DNA from: a virus
Length of the DNA stretch: 24,311 nt
Virus record (IMG/VR): IMGVR_UViG_3300021197_001069
Coordinates: 1-24,311 of that record
Strand: one strand, 5' to 3'
A model generated the notes under the pieces. That model was not told where the DNA came from. It saw only the letters and a program-made list of their open reading frames with translations, and did not search any database. The position numbers were made by a program, and so were the translations under genes. Shown one piece after another: positions 23,082 through 24,311 of the stretch. Position 1 is the first letter of the stretch, and each line of letters starts with the position of its first letter.

Positions 23082-24131
23082 TTATTTTGTTAGACCTGCT
23101 AAACGCAGCATACGACCCATATTTGGATCGACTGTTGCCTCGTTGTTTTTCTTAGAATTGAGTAAAAGCGATATAGGTCTCTGAACTGCTTCACGAAGTG
23201 TTTGTGGTCGTGTTCTCTGATCAGGAGTGGGCCCCACTGCGTTTTGAATTGTTTCAAAGATCATATTCGCTTCCTCAACAGAATTGGCAGACTGAACAGC
23301 TTCGACAATTTGATTTTTTTGTCGCTCATTCAAGGAGGCGCTGCCCAAAGCCTTGTTTTGATAAACAAGCTTGGCATTTTCAAGATTCAGCTTTGTAAGC
23401 TGATCCTTTGCTTCAACAATGAGAGCACGAAGCTCCCTGTTAGAATTTGTAAGTGTGGCAATTTTCGACTCGTAAAGGCCGTCAGCCGATACAACATCGC
23501 CGGCGGTTTCGACTTCTTCTTCGAGTTCTTCATCTTCTTCGAGATGGGCGGCCTGTGCGGCTGCCATTGCATCATTGTTAGCCTGAACCACCATGTTATT
23601 GGCAGAGTTAACAGAGGACCACCCATCAGGCACTGGGTTGAAGTCAAGAACTAGTTCCTCTACAAGTTCATTAATGAACTCTTCGGAGAGGTTAATATCC
23701 TCATCCTCTTGCAACGGTTCGACTGGTGCGGCGCCAAGTTCGGCGGCATCCTCTTGTGCATCTCCCCGGAGTTCTGTGTTCGTAATTTCTTCGGCCATTT
23801 CAAGGGCATCGTTCAGATCTACTTCTTCGACCTCTGCGTCCTCTTCTTTAAGACGCTCTTTAAGAGCATCAAAATCGATCTCTACCATCTCATCTTCTGC
23901 TAAAGCGTCCAACTGCTCGTTCTGAAAAGCATATGGAACATCGTCAGTAAATTCAGTGAGAGTATCGTCCGCAGCAGGGGCCTCTTCTAGGTCTTCCTGC
24001 TCTAGCAAGGTGTCTAGGGCGCCCTTCACTTCGCCGGCGTACTTCTCCAGTACAGCGGTTTCCGCGTTTTTAAGTGCAGCTTCTTTAAGGGCTTTAGCGT
24101 CTACAATCGCTTCTTCTAATAGTGAAGACAT
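23082..24131 (-). CDS. Prohead core scaffold (gp22-like)
   Basis: A 349-residue, very acidic, helical protein directly before the capsid gene, as gp22 is before gp23 in T4. N-terminus SSLLEEAIVDAKALKEAALK, a middle full of Glu/Asp (two acidic blocks at about 80-150 and 198-212), and a coiled coil LTNSNRELRALIVEAKDQLT followed by LNERQKNQIVEAVQSANSVE. It ends with PNMGRMLRLAGLTK. Scaffolds of this kind fill the prohead and are cut up by the prohead protease; L-x-E/I-x-E sites are many. I chose the ATG at 24131, with GGAG before it. A TTG ten codons further upstream has no ribosome site and would overlap the promoter-like region. Confidence 0.85.
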   Translation of the reverse strand: MSSLLEEAIVDAKALKEAALKNAETAVLEKYAGEVKGALDTLLEQEDLEEAPAADDTLTEFTDDVPYAFQNEQLDALAEDEMVEIDFDALKERLKEEDAEVEEVDLNDALEMAEEITNTELRGDAQEDAAELGAAPVEPLQEDEDINLSEEFINELVEELVLDFNPVPDGWSSVNSANNMVVQANNDAMAAAQAAHLEEDEELEEEVETAGDVVSADGLYESKIATLTNSNRELRALIVEAKDQLTKLNLENAKLVYQNKALGSASLNERQKNQIVEAVQSANSVEEANMIFETIQNAVGPTPDQRTRPQTLREAVQRPISLLLNSKKNNEATVDPNMGRMLRLAGLTK

Positions 24132-24163
24132 AAATTTACTCCAAATCTGATGACTTATCAAAA

Positions 24164-24172
24164 ATAAATAGT
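24164..24172 (-). promoter_or_regulatory. Candidate late promoter motif before scaffold gene
   Basis: ACTATTTAT on the coding strand preceded by GGGA, 32 bases before the scaffold ATG and about 44 bases after the upstream stop. With the copy at 14395-14403 it shares GGA-ACTATTTAT. It would drive scaffold and capsid genes. Confidence 0.5.
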
Positions 24173-24216
24173 TCCCAAGATTAGGAAATGACTAATAGTT
24201 GTAATTTAGAGTACTA

Positions 24217-24311
24217 TCAAATCTGTGGTTCTATTTTCCAGATCCGCATGCGGTTGACTGTAAAGGTTGGCTGAGCGCCGCTGGTGTCGCCCACAAAAAC
24301 AAGCCCTACGT
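24217..24311 (-). CDS. C-terminal end of an upstream protein (partial)
   Basis: Reading into the window from the right edge, one frame gives 30 residues: VGLVFVGDTSGAQPTFTVNR, then MRIWKIEPQI and a TGA at 24217-24219. The alternating hydrophobic strands look like the end of a beta-rich protein, perhaps virion-related. A second frame is open to a TAA nearby but has an unlikely Cys/Arg-rich composition. Too short for a function. Confidence 0.5.
   Translation of the reverse strand, partial: VGLVFVGDTSGAQPTFTVNRMRIWKIEPQI

Noticed and set aside
24132-24161. Longer scaffold protein from a TTG at 24161
   Set aside because: No ribosome site before it, and the ATG at 24131 has GGAG and gives the usual N-terminus.

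Overview
The window is part of a tailed, contractile-tail phage genome (Caudoviricetes, T4-like myovirus in the wide sense). Every convincing gene is read from the minus strand, so transcription runs from high to low coordinates. The T4-type parts are a major capsid protein, scaffold, neck protein, long tail sheath, tail tube, gp26-like and gp53-like baseplate proteins, tape measure, a gp32-like single-strand binding protein and a UvsX/RecA recombinase. It is far from T4 itself. Its only visible DNA polymerase is a short family A enzyme, and gene order is different, with the tape measure and baseplate genes directly after sheath and tube. The host cannot be read from the sequence. An H1-like basic protein and an acidic Asp-Ser-Ala repeat lipoprotein are only weak hints at a Bacteroidota-like or deltaproteobacterial/myxococcal aquatic host.

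Layout in transcription order. (1) 24311-21294, head: the last 30 residues of an unknown upstream protein, a gp22-like scaffold, and the gp23-like major capsid protein, closed by a good intrinsic terminator. (2) 21204-18987, neck: a gp13-like neck protein and a neck/tail-completion protein. (3) 18922-14037, tail: sheath, tube, gp26-like protein, a 60-residue reading frame with no start codon of its own that continues gp26 across a run of seven T, and a small unknown protein. (4) 14025-5820, tape measure and baseplate: tape measure, a tail/baseplate protein, a gp53/LysM-like wedge protein, a 1244-residue hub-like protein and a 435-residue presumed virion protein. (5) 5810-1, replication and accessory genes: family A polymerase, an all-alpha NTP pyrophosphohydrolase, a divergent tubulin/FtsZ-fold protein, gp32-like SSB, an H1-like DNA-binding protein between two identical 33-bp hairpin repeats, an unknown protein, a stand-alone Smr domain, a tiny lipoprotein, two tiny membrane proteins, and UvsX running off the left edge.

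Genes are packed tightly. Many neighbours overlap by 1-14 bases (TAATG, TGATG and ATGA junctions), which suggests translational coupling. A short AT-rich motif, ACTATTTA on the coding strand, occurs upstream of four gene groups (scaffold, neck, sheath, small gene before the tape measure) and is my best candidate for the late promoter. The most interesting points are the tubulin-like protein beside the replication genes, the gp26 frame change at the T run, the polymerase type, the repeat-flanked H1-like gene, and the cluster of tiny envelope proteins before uvsX. No tRNA, rRNA, CRISPR array, insertion sequence or integrase was seen. No stretch over 300 bases lacks a gene.
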